A stretch of DNA of 8,448 bases, taken from assembly GCA_014380605.1 (NCBI GenBank), contig JACMJO010000197.1, positions 1 through 8,448 on the forward strand, written 5' to 3'. The notes beneath the pieces are model-generated. The model was given only the letters and a program-made list of their open reading frames with translations, was not told the DNA's origin and did not search any database. Shown one piece after another: positions 1 to 6,788 of the stretch (within the stretch, counting starts at the first letter, position 1; every line of letters begins with the position of its first letter). A program made the position numbers and the translations under genes. This stretch comes from Fimbriimonadaceae bacterium. GTDB taxonomy: Bacteria > Armatimonadota > Fimbriimonadia > Fimbriimonadales > Fimbriimonadaceae.

Positions 1-1264
1 AGAGTTCGCGGATGTCCCTTTGATCTATCAACACTTGGCCCACTCGTGGGTCGTGGAACCTCAGAAGGAGTCGCACGACCGTAGACTTCCCGGCTCCAGT
101 TGCGCCCACGATAGCGTGGGTTTCGCCGGCAGGGATCGCAATCTGGATTCCGCTCAAGATATCGGCTCCCTCGCCATAGCCGAAGGAGACGTTTCGCAGT
201 TCGATATCGCCATTGATCGGCGTGACCAGAGCCTGGGCACCGTCACGCATTGTTGGCTTCACATCGAGAAGGCCAAAGATGCGCCTTGTGGATGCCATGG
301 CGCGCTGGTACTGGTCAAGCGTTTCTCCAAGTGAAGTCAGGGGCCAGAGGAGGCGTTGTGTCATGAAGACCAGAACCGAGTAGATTCCGACCTCCATCCG
401 CCCGTTCAGCACCAGCCACCCACCAACCAGCAGAGTACAGGTGAAGCCGGTGAGGATCGCCATGCGAATGAGGGGAACGAATGCGGACGAAAACTTGATG
501 GCGTCTCGGTTCGCGCCTCGATAGTCGTTCGAGACTTTGGCAATCCGTTTGGCCTCACGATCTTCCGCCGTAAAGGCTTTGATGGTGGTGATCCCGCCAA
601 GATTGGTGCTCAGAGTGGAGCTGAGCTCGGCAACCGCCTCACGGACCTTGGCATAGAGGGGTTGTAGGCGGTGCTGGTAGCGGATAGAGCCATAGACGAT
701 GATTGGAATAGGGAGAAAGGCTAGGGCGGTGACGAGAAGTGAACTGGCAGCAAAAACCGCACCCACGAGCACGATGTTCCAGAAGAGGACGATTAGCGAA
801 CTGGCTCCCGCGTCGAGGAACCTCTCAAGTTGATTGATGTCGTCGTTCAGGATGCTCAGCAAGCCTCCGCTAGTAGTGTCCTCAAACCAGGCAACCTCCA
901 GGCCCTGAACGTGTCGATAGAGGTTGATGCGGATCTCGTGTTCGATAGTCTGTGATAGGTTGCGCCAGGCAAGTGCAGACAGGTAACCGAACAGCGACTC
1001 GAAAATCCAGGCGAAGGCGTTGAGAACGGCGAGAATGAGGAGTTGATGCCACCGATCAGCGATGCCGAACTGGGTCGACATGAACGAATCTTGCCCCCGA
1101 ACAATCACATCGATGACGACGCCGATGAGGACCTCGGGGACCACGTCCATGACCTTGCCCAAAGTGCTGTATGTAGTTGCCGCAACTACCTGTTTGCGAT
1201 GGGGTCGGGCATATTGCCACAGTCTGCTCAATCCAGACTGCTCAACGGAATCGGGGGAAGCCAC
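1..1264 (-). CDS. ABC exporter, fused permease/ATPase (C-terminus beyond window)
   Basis: This is the N-terminal 421 residues of a half-transporter of the MsbA/multidrug-exporter type: a membrane domain fused to a nucleotide-binding domain, which moves an unknown substrate using ATP. Reading the minus strand upstream from the Walker A motif gives an open frame back to an in-frame TAA at 1268-1270. The first start after it is GTG at 1262-1264; TTG at 1229-1231 is an alternative. Residues about 10-340 form the hydrophobic permease domain, including a segment with NDDINQLERF near residue 140, typical of this family. The ATPase domain begins near residue 352 (GDIELRNVSFGY, A-loop Tyr363), with Walker A GATGAGKST at 387-395 (Lys393). 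The Q-loop, ABC signature and Walker B should lie outside the window. Full-length relatives are about 590-600 aa. No Shine-Dalgarno is visible before the GTG. The substrate cannot be inferred. Confidence 0.9.
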   Translation of the reverse strand, partial: MASPDSVEQSGLSRLWQYARPHRKQVVAATTYSTLGKVMDVVPEVLIGVVIDVIVRGQDSFMSTQFGIADRWHQLLILAVLNAFAWIFESLFGYLSALAWRNLSQTIEHEIRINLYRHVQGLEVAWFEDTTSGGLLSILNDDINQLERFLDAGASSLIVLFWNIVLVGAVFAASSLLVTALAFLPIPIIVYGSIRYQHRLQPLYAKVREAVAELSSTLSTNLGGITTIKAFTAEDREAKRIAKVSNDYRGANRDAIKFSSAFVPLIRMAILTGFTCTLLVGGWLVLNGRMEVGIYSVLVFMTQRLLWPLTSLGETLDQYQRAMASTRRIFGLLDVKPTMRDGAQALVTPINGDIELRNVSFGYGEGADILSGIQIAIPAGETHAIVGATGAGKSTVVRLLLRFHDPRVGQVLIDQRDIREL

Positions 1265-1329
1265 ATGTTATGGTGGCATACAGCGTCCGATTCGAGCTTC
1301 CAATGCTTGGCGTGATCGTCAGACAACCC

Positions 1330-1360
1330 AAAAAGGACCGGACGGCTTCCCGTCCGGTCC
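1330..1360 (-). terminator. Intrinsic terminator of the 728-aa gene
   Basis: A perfect 11-bp G+C-rich stem (GGACCGGACGG at 1335-1345 paired with CCGTCCGGTCC at 1350-1360) closes a 4-nt loop. Read on the minus strand it is followed at once by five T residues (1334-1330). It starts 10 nt beyond the TAA of the upstream gene, where a rho-independent terminator is expected. It is not followed by a T run on the plus strand, so it should act on the minus strand only. It also separates the 728-aa gene from the ABC exporter downstream, which therefore needs its own promoter between about 1265 and 1330. Confidence 0.92.
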
Positions 1361-1370
1361 CTTGTCCTTG

Positions 1371-3557
1371 TTAGCCGCGCTTCAAGCAGAAGCCGACGAA
1401 CGTTTCTCTATCCCAAGATCCGCCACCGCTCACAATCGTTCGATCGTGGGCGTACAGCCGAATCACGTATCCGCATGGGTCCATAGCGGCGGTGTCGAGA
1501 GTCCACGTTCCGTTCTCGCCGAGGTTCGGGAGAATCGGGTAGGTCTTGCCGCTCGGGCTTGGCAACGCGCCGTTGGCCATGGCCGCCGGTTGAACGGTGA
1601 GGCTGAAGGCTCCAGCGTGCTCATCCGCAACACCGTAGGTTCCGTGAATGACGTCGCCTACCAGGAAGGTGTCGCAAACGGCGGAAGGCTGAACCGGCCC
1701 GCCACCCCGCTGGAATCCGGTGACCGCCAGGGCAACCGTCGGCTGCTTCTCATCGAGCCAGACCTTGACGTTGGTTCGGGTTCCTCCGCCTGCGCAAGCA
1801 ATGGTCTGAGCCGAATAGAAGATGTTCGTGACGGGATCTTTAGCATCCACCTTGATCTCATACATTCCCACCATTGGGTCGGCGGTGATCCACTGCGCGA
1901 GCACACGATTTTGGACGAGCCGCCATCCAGCTCCACCCACATTCATGTCTTCGCGATAGGTGAAGTACCCGCTGCCATCCACTTGTTGGAGGATGCTGTA
2001 TTGAACTGGCAAAGCAATGCCAATCCGCTCGATGACGCTGATCCAGAAGTCGTTATCCACGGTTTGCCATGAACCTAGCGGACTCAGTTTTCGCACCTGC
2101 ACGCGGTAGCGAAGCTTGCTTGCGTCAGCTGTCGAGATATCAGGCGAGGTCGGAATCATGCCGGTGATGGTCAAGGTTCCGCCAAACGGTTGGTTGTAGA
2201 CCGCATTCGTCATGCCGGTCGACTGGTCGATGCTGCATATCGGAACGCCAGAGACCGATTCCAGCATAGGCCGGTAGTCCTCGGCTAGCGCGCCCGGATT
2301 CAATTGGATGACCGTTTCTTCGCGGTTACCCCATGTAGGAACCCAATTTGGATCGCTGGTCGACGGCGGTGTTTGCCAAGACATGATCGCTCGGACCTTC
2401 GCGGTGACCGGACCGGTCCAACAAGCCTTCCTTCGCTTGACAGAGCCAAGGGCTTCGAACACAGCAAATTGGAGGCCACCTGCGGGCATCGATCCGACGT
2501 CGTGAACTCGGACCGATGACGTTCCTTCATAAGTCCACCCGGCGCCATCGCCCCAATCCACCCAGAACGCCACATATTCTCGGCTTCCAGTGGAGCACAT
2601 GTTGCCTGAATAGCCGGAAGATTTCTTGACCTTGATCACGCCAACGAGCGCATCGTTGTTCGGATCGTATCCGACACATGTCAGTTCCTCATAGTCGGTG
2701 TTCCCGTCCGTCTTGGCAATGGCCTCGATGAGCTTGCCGATGTCGATCTTAAGGTCCGCAATCGAAGCAATAACTCCGGCGTCTAGGGACATCATCGCAG
2801 GGTTCGTTGCCGGAACTGCGCTCATCGCCGAAAGAACCGGATACATGTAGCGGTGGCCCGGAACCTTTTCCTTGGTATAGGTCGCATGGAGTTCCGCCAG
2901 CGGGGTCTCTACGAGCGAACTGACTTCGAGAGGCTCGTTGATGATCGCTAGTTTCTCTAACGACTTTGGAAGCTTGAGTTCGGCTTCGAGGACAAAGTCT
3001 TGCCAGGGCCAGAACCTTCGCGGATCGACCAGTACGTCCACGTTTACGACATTGCCCCAAACAGGGATGAAGTTGGGATTATTGGGGGTGGGCGACACAT
3101 TCCAAGAAAGGATTGCTCGGACCTTTAGGATATTCTCCTTAATGCAGAACGTGCGCTTGGGGTTGATCCCCAAGCTGACCGCGTACTCCAGTGGCCGCGG
3201 TCCTGCAACGTTGTACGCATGAAACTTTGCCAATCCTTCGTCGTGCCAAGTTGCGCCGCCGTCCGCCGAGGTGTAGAACCGCACGTACTCGGGCGATCCA
3301 CCGCTGCACAAACTCTCCGAGTATCCGGCGTTTTTGAGGACGTGAACCACGGCCTCAAGCTGACTGAGCTGGGGGTGGAAGCCCACGCACATTAGCTTTT
3401 CATAGGTAGTGTTTCCGCTAAACGCCTTGACGGCCTTCAGCTTACTGCCCTTAATGGTTCCGAAATAGTTGGGGTTCGCCAGTAGCAGCGAACTGAAGTG
3501 GGTGCGCTCGAATTCAATCTTCGCGGCACTCCCTAGGTTGTCTTTTGCGATCGCCAT
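1371..3557 (-). CDS. Large cysteine-rich protein of unknown function with an internal duplication
   Basis: I cannot assign a function. The frame is open from 3602, but the ATG at 3555-3557 is the better start (728 aa) because AGGAG lies exactly 8 nt upstream. In that numbering, residues 49-178 and 286-421 are diverged copies of one module. Each copy has three aligned cysteines: in YEKLMCVGF / YEELTCVGY (Cys57, Cys294), in SLCSGGSPEYVRF / NMCSTGSREYVAF (Cys84, Cys321), and shortly before KVRAILSW / KVRAIMSW (Cys138, Cys379). Both copies then end in a P-x-WGN motif. Residues about 179-285 form a linker with a possible amphipathic stretch. Residues about 422-728 look beta-rich, perhaps Ig-like, with further cysteines at 441, 588, 628, 695 and 724. 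I see no signal peptide, lipobox or membrane segment. The module resembles uncharacterised proteins in other bacteria as I remember them, which is not verified. The gene stands alone, with its own candidate promoter and terminator. Confidence 0.9.
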   Translation of the reverse strand: MAIAKDNLGSAAKIEFERTHFSSLLLANPNYFGTIKGSKLKAVKAFSGNTTYEKLMCVGFHPQLSQLEAVVHVLKNAGYSESLCSGGSPEYVRFYTSADGGATWHDEGLAKFHAYNVAGPRPLEYAVSLGINPKRTFCIKENILKVRAILSWNVSPTPNNPNFIPVWGNVVNVDVLVDPRRFWPWQDFVLEAELKLPKSLEKLAIINEPLEVSSLVETPLAELHATYTKEKVPGHRYMYPVLSAMSAVPATNPAMMSLDAGVIASIADLKIDIGKLIEAIAKTDGNTDYEELTCVGYDPNNDALVGVIKVKKSSGYSGNMCSTGSREYVAFWVDWGDGAGWTYEGTSSVRVHDVGSMPAGGLQFAVFEALGSVKRRKACWTGPVTAKVRAIMSWQTPPSTSDPNWVPTWGNREETVIQLNPGALAEDYRPMLESVSGVPICSIDQSTGMTNAVYNQPFGGTLTITGMIPTSPDISTADASKLRYRVQVRKLSPLGSWQTVDNDFWISVIERIGIALPVQYSILQQVDGSGYFTYREDMNVGGAGWRLVQNRVLAQWITADPMVGMYEIKVDAKDPVTNIFYSAQTIACAGGGTRTNVKVWLDEKQPTVALAVTGFQRGGGPVQPSAVCDTFLVGDVIHGTYGVADEHAGAFSLTVQPAAMANGALPSPSGKTYPILPNLGENGTWTLDTAAMDPCGYVIRLYAHDRTIVSGGGSWDRETFVGFCLKRG
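2295..2702 (-). repeat. Protein module copy B (triple-Cys / WGN)
   Basis: This encodes residues about 286-421 of the 728-aa protein. It matches copy A motif by motif: TCVGY, GYSGNMCSTGSREYVAF, 'GAGWTYEG', KVRAIMSW, TWGN. It has a slightly longer interval before the third cysteine. The stretch before each copy also starts alike (K-x-x-x-A ... G-N-T-x-Y-E-x-L), which helps fix the module boundary. Confidence 0.8.
3024..3413 (-). repeat. Protein module copy A (triple-Cys / WGN)
   Basis: This encodes residues about 49-178 of the 728-aa protein. Aligned with the second copy it keeps three cysteines, the CSxGSxEYVxF motif, an aromatic-rich 'GATW' segment, KVRAILSW, and an N/P-rich turn ending in VWGN. 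Similarity is visible in protein but not obvious in DNA, so this is an old duplication, not a recent tandem copy. Confidence 0.8.
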
Positions 3558-3565
3558 TGAAGTCT

Positions 3566-3570
3566 CTCCT
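3566..3570 (-). promoter_or_regulatory. Shine-Dalgarno that fixes the start of the 728-aa gene
   Basis: On the minus strand AGGAG is followed by 8 nt and then the ATG at 3557-3555. This is the only strong ribosome binding site in the window. It argues for that ATG over the in-frame ATG 15 codons upstream at 3600-3602; AGGAGAG would otherwise lie inside the coding region. Confidence 0.8.
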
Positions 3571-3619
3571 TTGCTGGTCTGCGATTCTAAATCCGAATTC
3601 ACGGAGGAAATCGTCGACT

Positions 3620-3644
3620 TGCCAGCCTGTTAAATTTACTGGCA
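3620..3644. repeat. Inverted repeat TGCCAG-N13-CTGGCA around the candidate -10
   Basis: Perfect 6-nt arms at 3620-3625 and 3639-3644 enclose the palindrome TAAATTTA (3631-3638), which contains the candidate -10 box. The size (25 bp overall) and position suit an operator, but arms this short can arise by chance. Confidence 0.35.
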
Positions 3645-3661
3645 TGCATCATCATATCGAA
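3633..3661 (-). promoter_or_regulatory. Candidate promoter of the 728-aa gene
   Basis: Read on the minus strand, TTCGAT (3661-3656) and TAAATT (3638-3633) are separated by exactly 17 nt. The second box matches four of six positions of the sigma-70 -10 consensus; the first matches its -35 consensus poorly. It lies in the gap between thrC and the 728-aa gene and would give a 5' leader of roughly 70 nt. It overlaps both inverted repeats described next. This is inferred from spacing and composition only. Confidence 0.3.
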
Positions 3662-3694
3662 CAAGCATCTGTACTGACACTATCTTTCGATATG
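3653..3694. repeat. Inverted repeat CATATCGAA / TTCGATATG
   Basis: Two perfect 9-nt arms (3653-3661 and 3686-3694) face each other across 24 nt in the 217-bp gap between thrC and the 728-aa gene. The left arm overlaps the candidate -35 box. The arms could be paired half-sites for a regulator binding upstream of, or over, the promoter. No regulator gene is in the window. Confidence 0.5.
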
Positions 3695-3774
3695 GTTTAG
3701 GAAATGCACTTCTTTGGGCGTGAAGGCTTCCCCGCTAGCCTGACGAATTGGGCTGCCCGTGCGGGACGAGCAGA

Positions 3775-4895
3775 CTACAAGAGTGCAGGGGGTTCAAATG
3801 CCTCGGCATACTTCACGCCCGATCCGGTGTTCATCAGGAGCACAACCTCGTCGGGACGGATGAATCCGTTTGCTTGGAGCTGCTGGGCGGCAGCAAGCGT
3901 TGCCCCACCTTCGGGCGAACCGTAGATTCCTGCCCGACTCGCCATCTCTTTGGCGACGACCACCATCTCTGAATCCGTGACCGTCATTGCCGTTCCCTTA
4001 GACTCTCGGATGAGGTCGAGCATGATGAAATCTCCGATCGCTCGCGGGACACGCAAGCCGGACGCCACGGTGTGGGCATTAGGCACCAAATCCGCGAACC
4101 GCTCTCCGCGCTCGAATGGGCCAGCAAGCACAGCGCATCCTTCTGCTTGGACGGAGACCATCATCGGCCGTTCCGGGCCGATCCAACCCATCCGCTCCAT
4201 CTCGTCGAAGGCCTTCCACATCCCAATTAGGCCCGTTCCACCGCCAGTTGGGTAAACGATGACGTCGGGAAGTCGCCAGTCCATCTGCTCGGCGACCTCG
4301 TAACCCATCGTTTTCTTGCCTTCGATGCGGTAAGGCTCCTTCAGGGTGCTTAGATCGAACCAACCTTCGGCTTCTTTGCGACGACCGATCTCCGCTGCGC
4401 AGTCGTTGATGAGGCCGTCCCACAGCGTCACCTGCGCTCCGTGCATTTGGCACTCCAAAATGCAAGCTTTGGGCGTATCCTTCGGCATGAAGATGTAGGC
4501 TTCCAACCCGGCTCGGGCCGCATAAGCCGCAAGGGCTCCACCCGCATTACCCGCGCTTGGAACCGCCAACTTGCCCAGGCCAAACTTCTTCGCCATAGAA
4601 ACCGCGAGCGCCATCCCCCTCGCTTTGAAGCTAGCCGTGGGATTCACTCCCTCGTCCTTCACATACCACTTCTCACCAAACTGAGGGGTATGGAGTAGCG
4701 GAGTGAGTCCTTCGCCTAGAGACGCCGGTTCACAATCCGGCAAGACTTCTCGGTATCGCCAGAGAGTGGGCTCCCGGTCAGCCAACGCCTCTCTTGAAAG
4801 GGTGGTTGGGCGGGGCGGCCACATTCGCAGAGCCCCTGCGCTTGGTTTGCCGGATACTCCTTGCCGCATAGGAAGCAACTGAGGTGGGTCAGCAT
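3775..4895 (-). CDS. thrC: Threonine synthase, zinc-ribbon type, interrupted by a frameshift
   Basis: Threonine synthase is a PLP enzyme converting O-phospho-L-homoserine to L-threonine in the cytoplasm. The N-terminus (ATG at 4893-4895) carries a zinc ribbon, Cys7-x2-Cys10-x12-Cys23-x-Cys25, and ends in CGRP. The body lies in another frame, resuming at about 4805. Restoring one base in the C run at 4812-4815 gives a continuous 373-aa protein. In that numbering the PLP lysine is Lys91 in NPTASFKARG, followed by SAGNAGG (114-120), the substrate-loop signature EPYRIEGKKTMGYE (187-200) and the phosphate-binding GGGTG (218-222). It stops at TAG 3775-3777. As sequenced, translation from 4895 would end after 59 residues. 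Everything else is intact, so a sequencing or assembly error is likelier than decay. The start lies 2 nt after the fucI stop, implying co-transcription and coupled translation. No clear terminator follows. A related fold-type II PLP lyase is possible but less likely. Confidence 0.88.
4812..4815 (-). other. thrC: Apparent one-base deletion (frameshift site) in thrC
   Basis: The minus-strand sequence here is a run of four C residues in very G+C-rich context. The zinc-ribbon frame is meaningful up to CGRP (4812) and the other frame is meaningful from about PTTLSREALADREPTLW onward. Adding one C in this run joins them without losing a residue. The exact base cannot be fixed from the sequence; anything between about 4780 and 4815 would fit. 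Confidence 0.7.
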
Positions 4896-4897
4896 CT

Positions 4898-6700
4898 TTA
4901 GCCGTATAGTGGTCCGTAGTTTGAGCAAGCGCGGAAGTCGGCCCCGATCGGCTCCAATCCTGCGCCGAACCGATGCCAGACCGCTGGCCGGTAAACCTGG
5001 TCGAACGGGACGTTGTGCATGTCGACCGGGATGCGAAGCATTGAGGACAAGGTGATAAGGTCTGCGCCAATGTGCCCGTGGGAGATCGCGCCATGATTCG
5101 CGCCCCAGTGCGACATCACCGAGTACGCATCCTTGAAAGCGCCATCGTTGCCATCGCAACGAGGCTCAAACCAAGTCGTGGGCCAAGTTGGGCTTGTCCG
5201 CTCGTCCAGCGCCTTATGAACCTCCGAATCCAGGTTCAAGGCAAAGCCCTCCGCAATTTGCAGAGCCGGGCCAAGTCCCCGAACCAAGTTGATGCGATAC
5301 ATCGTGATGGGCATGCGACCTTTAGTAGTGAAGTCCGTGGACCATCCGCCGCCGGGGAAGTAGCCAAGATCGCTCGCACACCACAAGGTGTCGTCCAAGC
5401 ATGCTCCCGCATCCTCCGCCTTGATATCCCACCAAGGCTTGATCGTCGGCCGACCCTGGTCATTCTTCATCGCGCCAGTAAAATCGAGCGGCGAGGGACC
5501 CGAGTTGATGAGATGCAGGACCGGATTCTCGGCTTTGCCAGTAACCCGCTGAATCGACTTCGCGCTCCAGTAGGTTCGAACATCGCTGAACATCTGAGCC
5601 GTGCCCGTCAAGAGGTGGCCCAAGAGCATCGAGGCCCCGTTGAGGGAGTCGTTCTCAGTCGCAACCATGTAGGGCTGGCGAATGCCGTTCCAATCGAAGG
5701 AAGTGCAGAGGATGGCCTCCATGAAGTCCCCGTTCGGGAAGTGGTCGGTCCACTGGCGTTGCCCTTGGAATCCGCCGGCGATTGCGTCGTGACCCTCGGA
5801 CTGCTCGGTGAAGCCCATCTCGGCCAACTTGGGGTTGCCGATCATAAGGTCTCGGGCAATAATGGCCATCTTGACGCTAGTCTCCCAGTCTTGGTCCTTT
5901 TGCTCACGCGACCGAGGCGTAGGATTCCAATCCTTGCCCTCAGTGCAGTTTAACTTCGCCCAGGCAAGGGCTCTTGCAAACTCTTCTTGGTCAAAGATGC
6001 CCTTCTGCATCCTCCCTATGAACTCAACCATATCGATGGTCTCAACTCGCATTCCCAGGTAGGTTTCGAAGAACTGATGGTCGACGATCGAACCCGCAAT
6101 CCCCATCGACACGCCGCCCATTGCCATATAGCTCTTGCCCTTCATGCTGGCAACGGCGAGGCCAGATTTGGTAAAACGCAGAATCTTCTCGGCAACATCT
6201 GCAGGGATGGAAGCGTCACCAAGGTCCTGCACGTCTCGCCCATAGATTCCAAAGCAGGGCAATCCTTTTTGTGCGTGCCCCGAAAGAGTGGCGGCTAAAT
6301 AGACTGCACCGGGCCGATCGGTGCCATTGAATCCCCAGATAGCCTTTGGCCTGAGAGGATTCATGTCCATGGTTTCGCTCCCGTAACACCAGCATGGAGT
6401 CACGGTGACCGAGACGCCAACGCCCTCGTGAGCAAACTTCTCTTCACACTTAGCCGCCTCGCTCGCGCCGCCGATGCAGGTGTCGGCAATCACGACTTCG
6501 ATGGGTAGTCCGCAGGAGTGCCTAAGGTTCTTCTGGATGAGGTCCCTAGCAGCTTCCGCCAGAGCCATGGTGAAACCCTCCAATGATTCCCTGACGCCAC
6601 CGTAACGACCATCGATGGTCGGACGGATGCCAAGCTTGGGCAAGGAACCACGCAAGCGATTAACTGGGGCGTTGAGCTTCAGCGATGAGAGGTCTGCCAT
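4898..6700 (-). CDS. fucI: L-fucose isomerase
   Basis: FucI interconverts L-fucose and L-fuculose (and D-arabinose/D-ribulose) using Mn2+ in the cytoplasm, the first step of L-fucose breakdown. The 600-aa product aligns along its whole length with E. coli FucI (591 aa) as I remember that sequence. Shared blocks include LGIRPTIDGR, VTPCWCYGSETMDM, PKAIWGFNGT, RPGAVYLAA, LAVASMKGKSY, GGVSMGIAGSIVDH, GFQGQRQWTDHFPNGD, VATENDSLNG, STWPTTWF-like SPTWPTTWF, and NYGPLY at the C-terminus. The metal ligands known in E. coli (Glu337, Asp361, His528) correspond to Glu349, Asp373 and His536. An extra ~16 residues precede LPKLGIRP. The start is ATG at 6698-6700 with no good Shine-Dalgarno; GGTAAAAC lies 9 nt upstream. 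Neither fuculokinase nor fuculose-phosphate aldolase is in the window. It is the first gene of a unit with thrC. Confidence 0.97.
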   Translation of the reverse strand: MADLSSLKLNAPVNRLRGSLPKLGIRPTIDGRYGGVRESLEGFTMALAEAARDLIQKNLRHSCGLPIEVVIADTCIGGASEAAKCEEKFAHEGVGVSVTVTPCWCYGSETMDMNPLRPKAIWGFNGTDRPGAVYLAATLSGHAQKGLPCFGIYGRDVQDLGDASIPADVAEKILRFTKSGLAVASMKGKSYMAMGGVSMGIAGSIVDHQFFETYLGMRVETIDMVEFIGRMQKGIFDQEEFARALAWAKLNCTEGKDWNPTPRSREQKDQDWETSVKMAIIARDLMIGNPKLAEMGFTEQSEGHDAIAGGFQGQRQWTDHFPNGDFMEAILCTSFDWNGIRQPYMVATENDSLNGASMLLGHLLTGTAQMFSDVRTYWSAKSIQRVTGKAENPVLHLINSGPSPLDFTGAMKNDQGRPTIKPWWDIKAEDAGACLDDTLWCASDLGYFPGGGWSTDFTTKGRMPITMYRINLVRGLGPALQIAEGFALNLDSEVHKALDERTSPTWPTTWFEPRCDGNDGAFKDAYSVMSHWGANHGAISHGHIGADLITLSSMLRIPVDMHNVPFDQVYRPAVWHRFGAGLEPIGADFRACSNYGPLYG

Positions 6701-6709
6701 GGAAGCCCG

Positions 6710-6782
6710 GTTTTACCTTGGGAGTGGGCGAACTTGTTCGCGCTTTGTTTCGCGATGTTTTCTCCATCCATCTTGGTAAAAC
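6710..6782. repeat. Mirrored GGTAAAAC motif in the fucI / DinB divergent region
   Basis: GTTTTACC at 6710-6717 (GGTAAAAC on the minus strand) ends 9 nt before the fucI ATG. GGTAAAAC at 6775-6782 on the plus strand ends 6 nt before the DinB ATG. The two copies form an inverted repeat with 57 nt between them, each facing its own gene. They could be -10-like elements of short-leader promoters or half-sites of a shared regulator. No convincing -35 box lies 17 nt upstream of either. Confidence 0.4.
6728..6741. repeat. Palindrome GCGAACTTGTTCGC, candidate operator
   Basis: Two perfect 6-nt arms, GCGAAC and GTTCGC, flank a TT centre in the 88-bp gap between the divergent fucI and DinB-like genes. 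Just beside it TTGTTCGCG (6734-6742) is nearly repeated as TTGTTTCGCG (6745-6754). Position and symmetry suit a dimeric repressor site acting on one or both genes. It resembles the GAAC...GTTC layout of some LexA boxes but with a 2-nt rather than 4-nt centre, so I do not call it one. Confidence 0.45.
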
Positions 6783-6788
6783 TCAGCC

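Noticed and set aside
1062..2072. Plus-strand open frame of 336 codons
   Set aside because: It lies opposite the ABC exporter start, the terminator and the 3' half of the 728-aa gene. It crosses the terminator, has no ribosome binding site and its product shows no family motif.
3558..3602. Fifteen extra codons at the start of the 728-aa protein
   Set aside because: A strong Shine-Dalgarno at 3566-3570 lies within this stretch and is correctly spaced from the ATG at 3557, while the ATG at 3602 has no such site.
3700..3774. Terminator after thrC
   Set aside because: Only short imperfect stems (for example CCCG-CA-CGGG on the minus strand) are present and none is followed by a T run.
4896..5094. 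N-terminal extension of the thrC body frame upstream of 4895
   Set aside because: This stretch is inside fucI in another frame and its translation is low-complexity nonsense. The true N-terminus is the zinc ribbon starting at 4895 in a different frame.
5072..5953. Plus-strand open frame of 293 codons
   Set aside because: It is antisense to fucI, which matches a known enzyme along its whole length. The product is Arg/Pro/Ala-rich with no recognisable domain.
6728..6741. LexA (SOS) box upstream of the DinB-like gene
   Set aside because: The GAAC/GTTC arms are similar, but the centre is 2 nt instead of 4, and DinB-like metalloproteins are not generally DNA-repair genes. It is kept only as a candidate operator.
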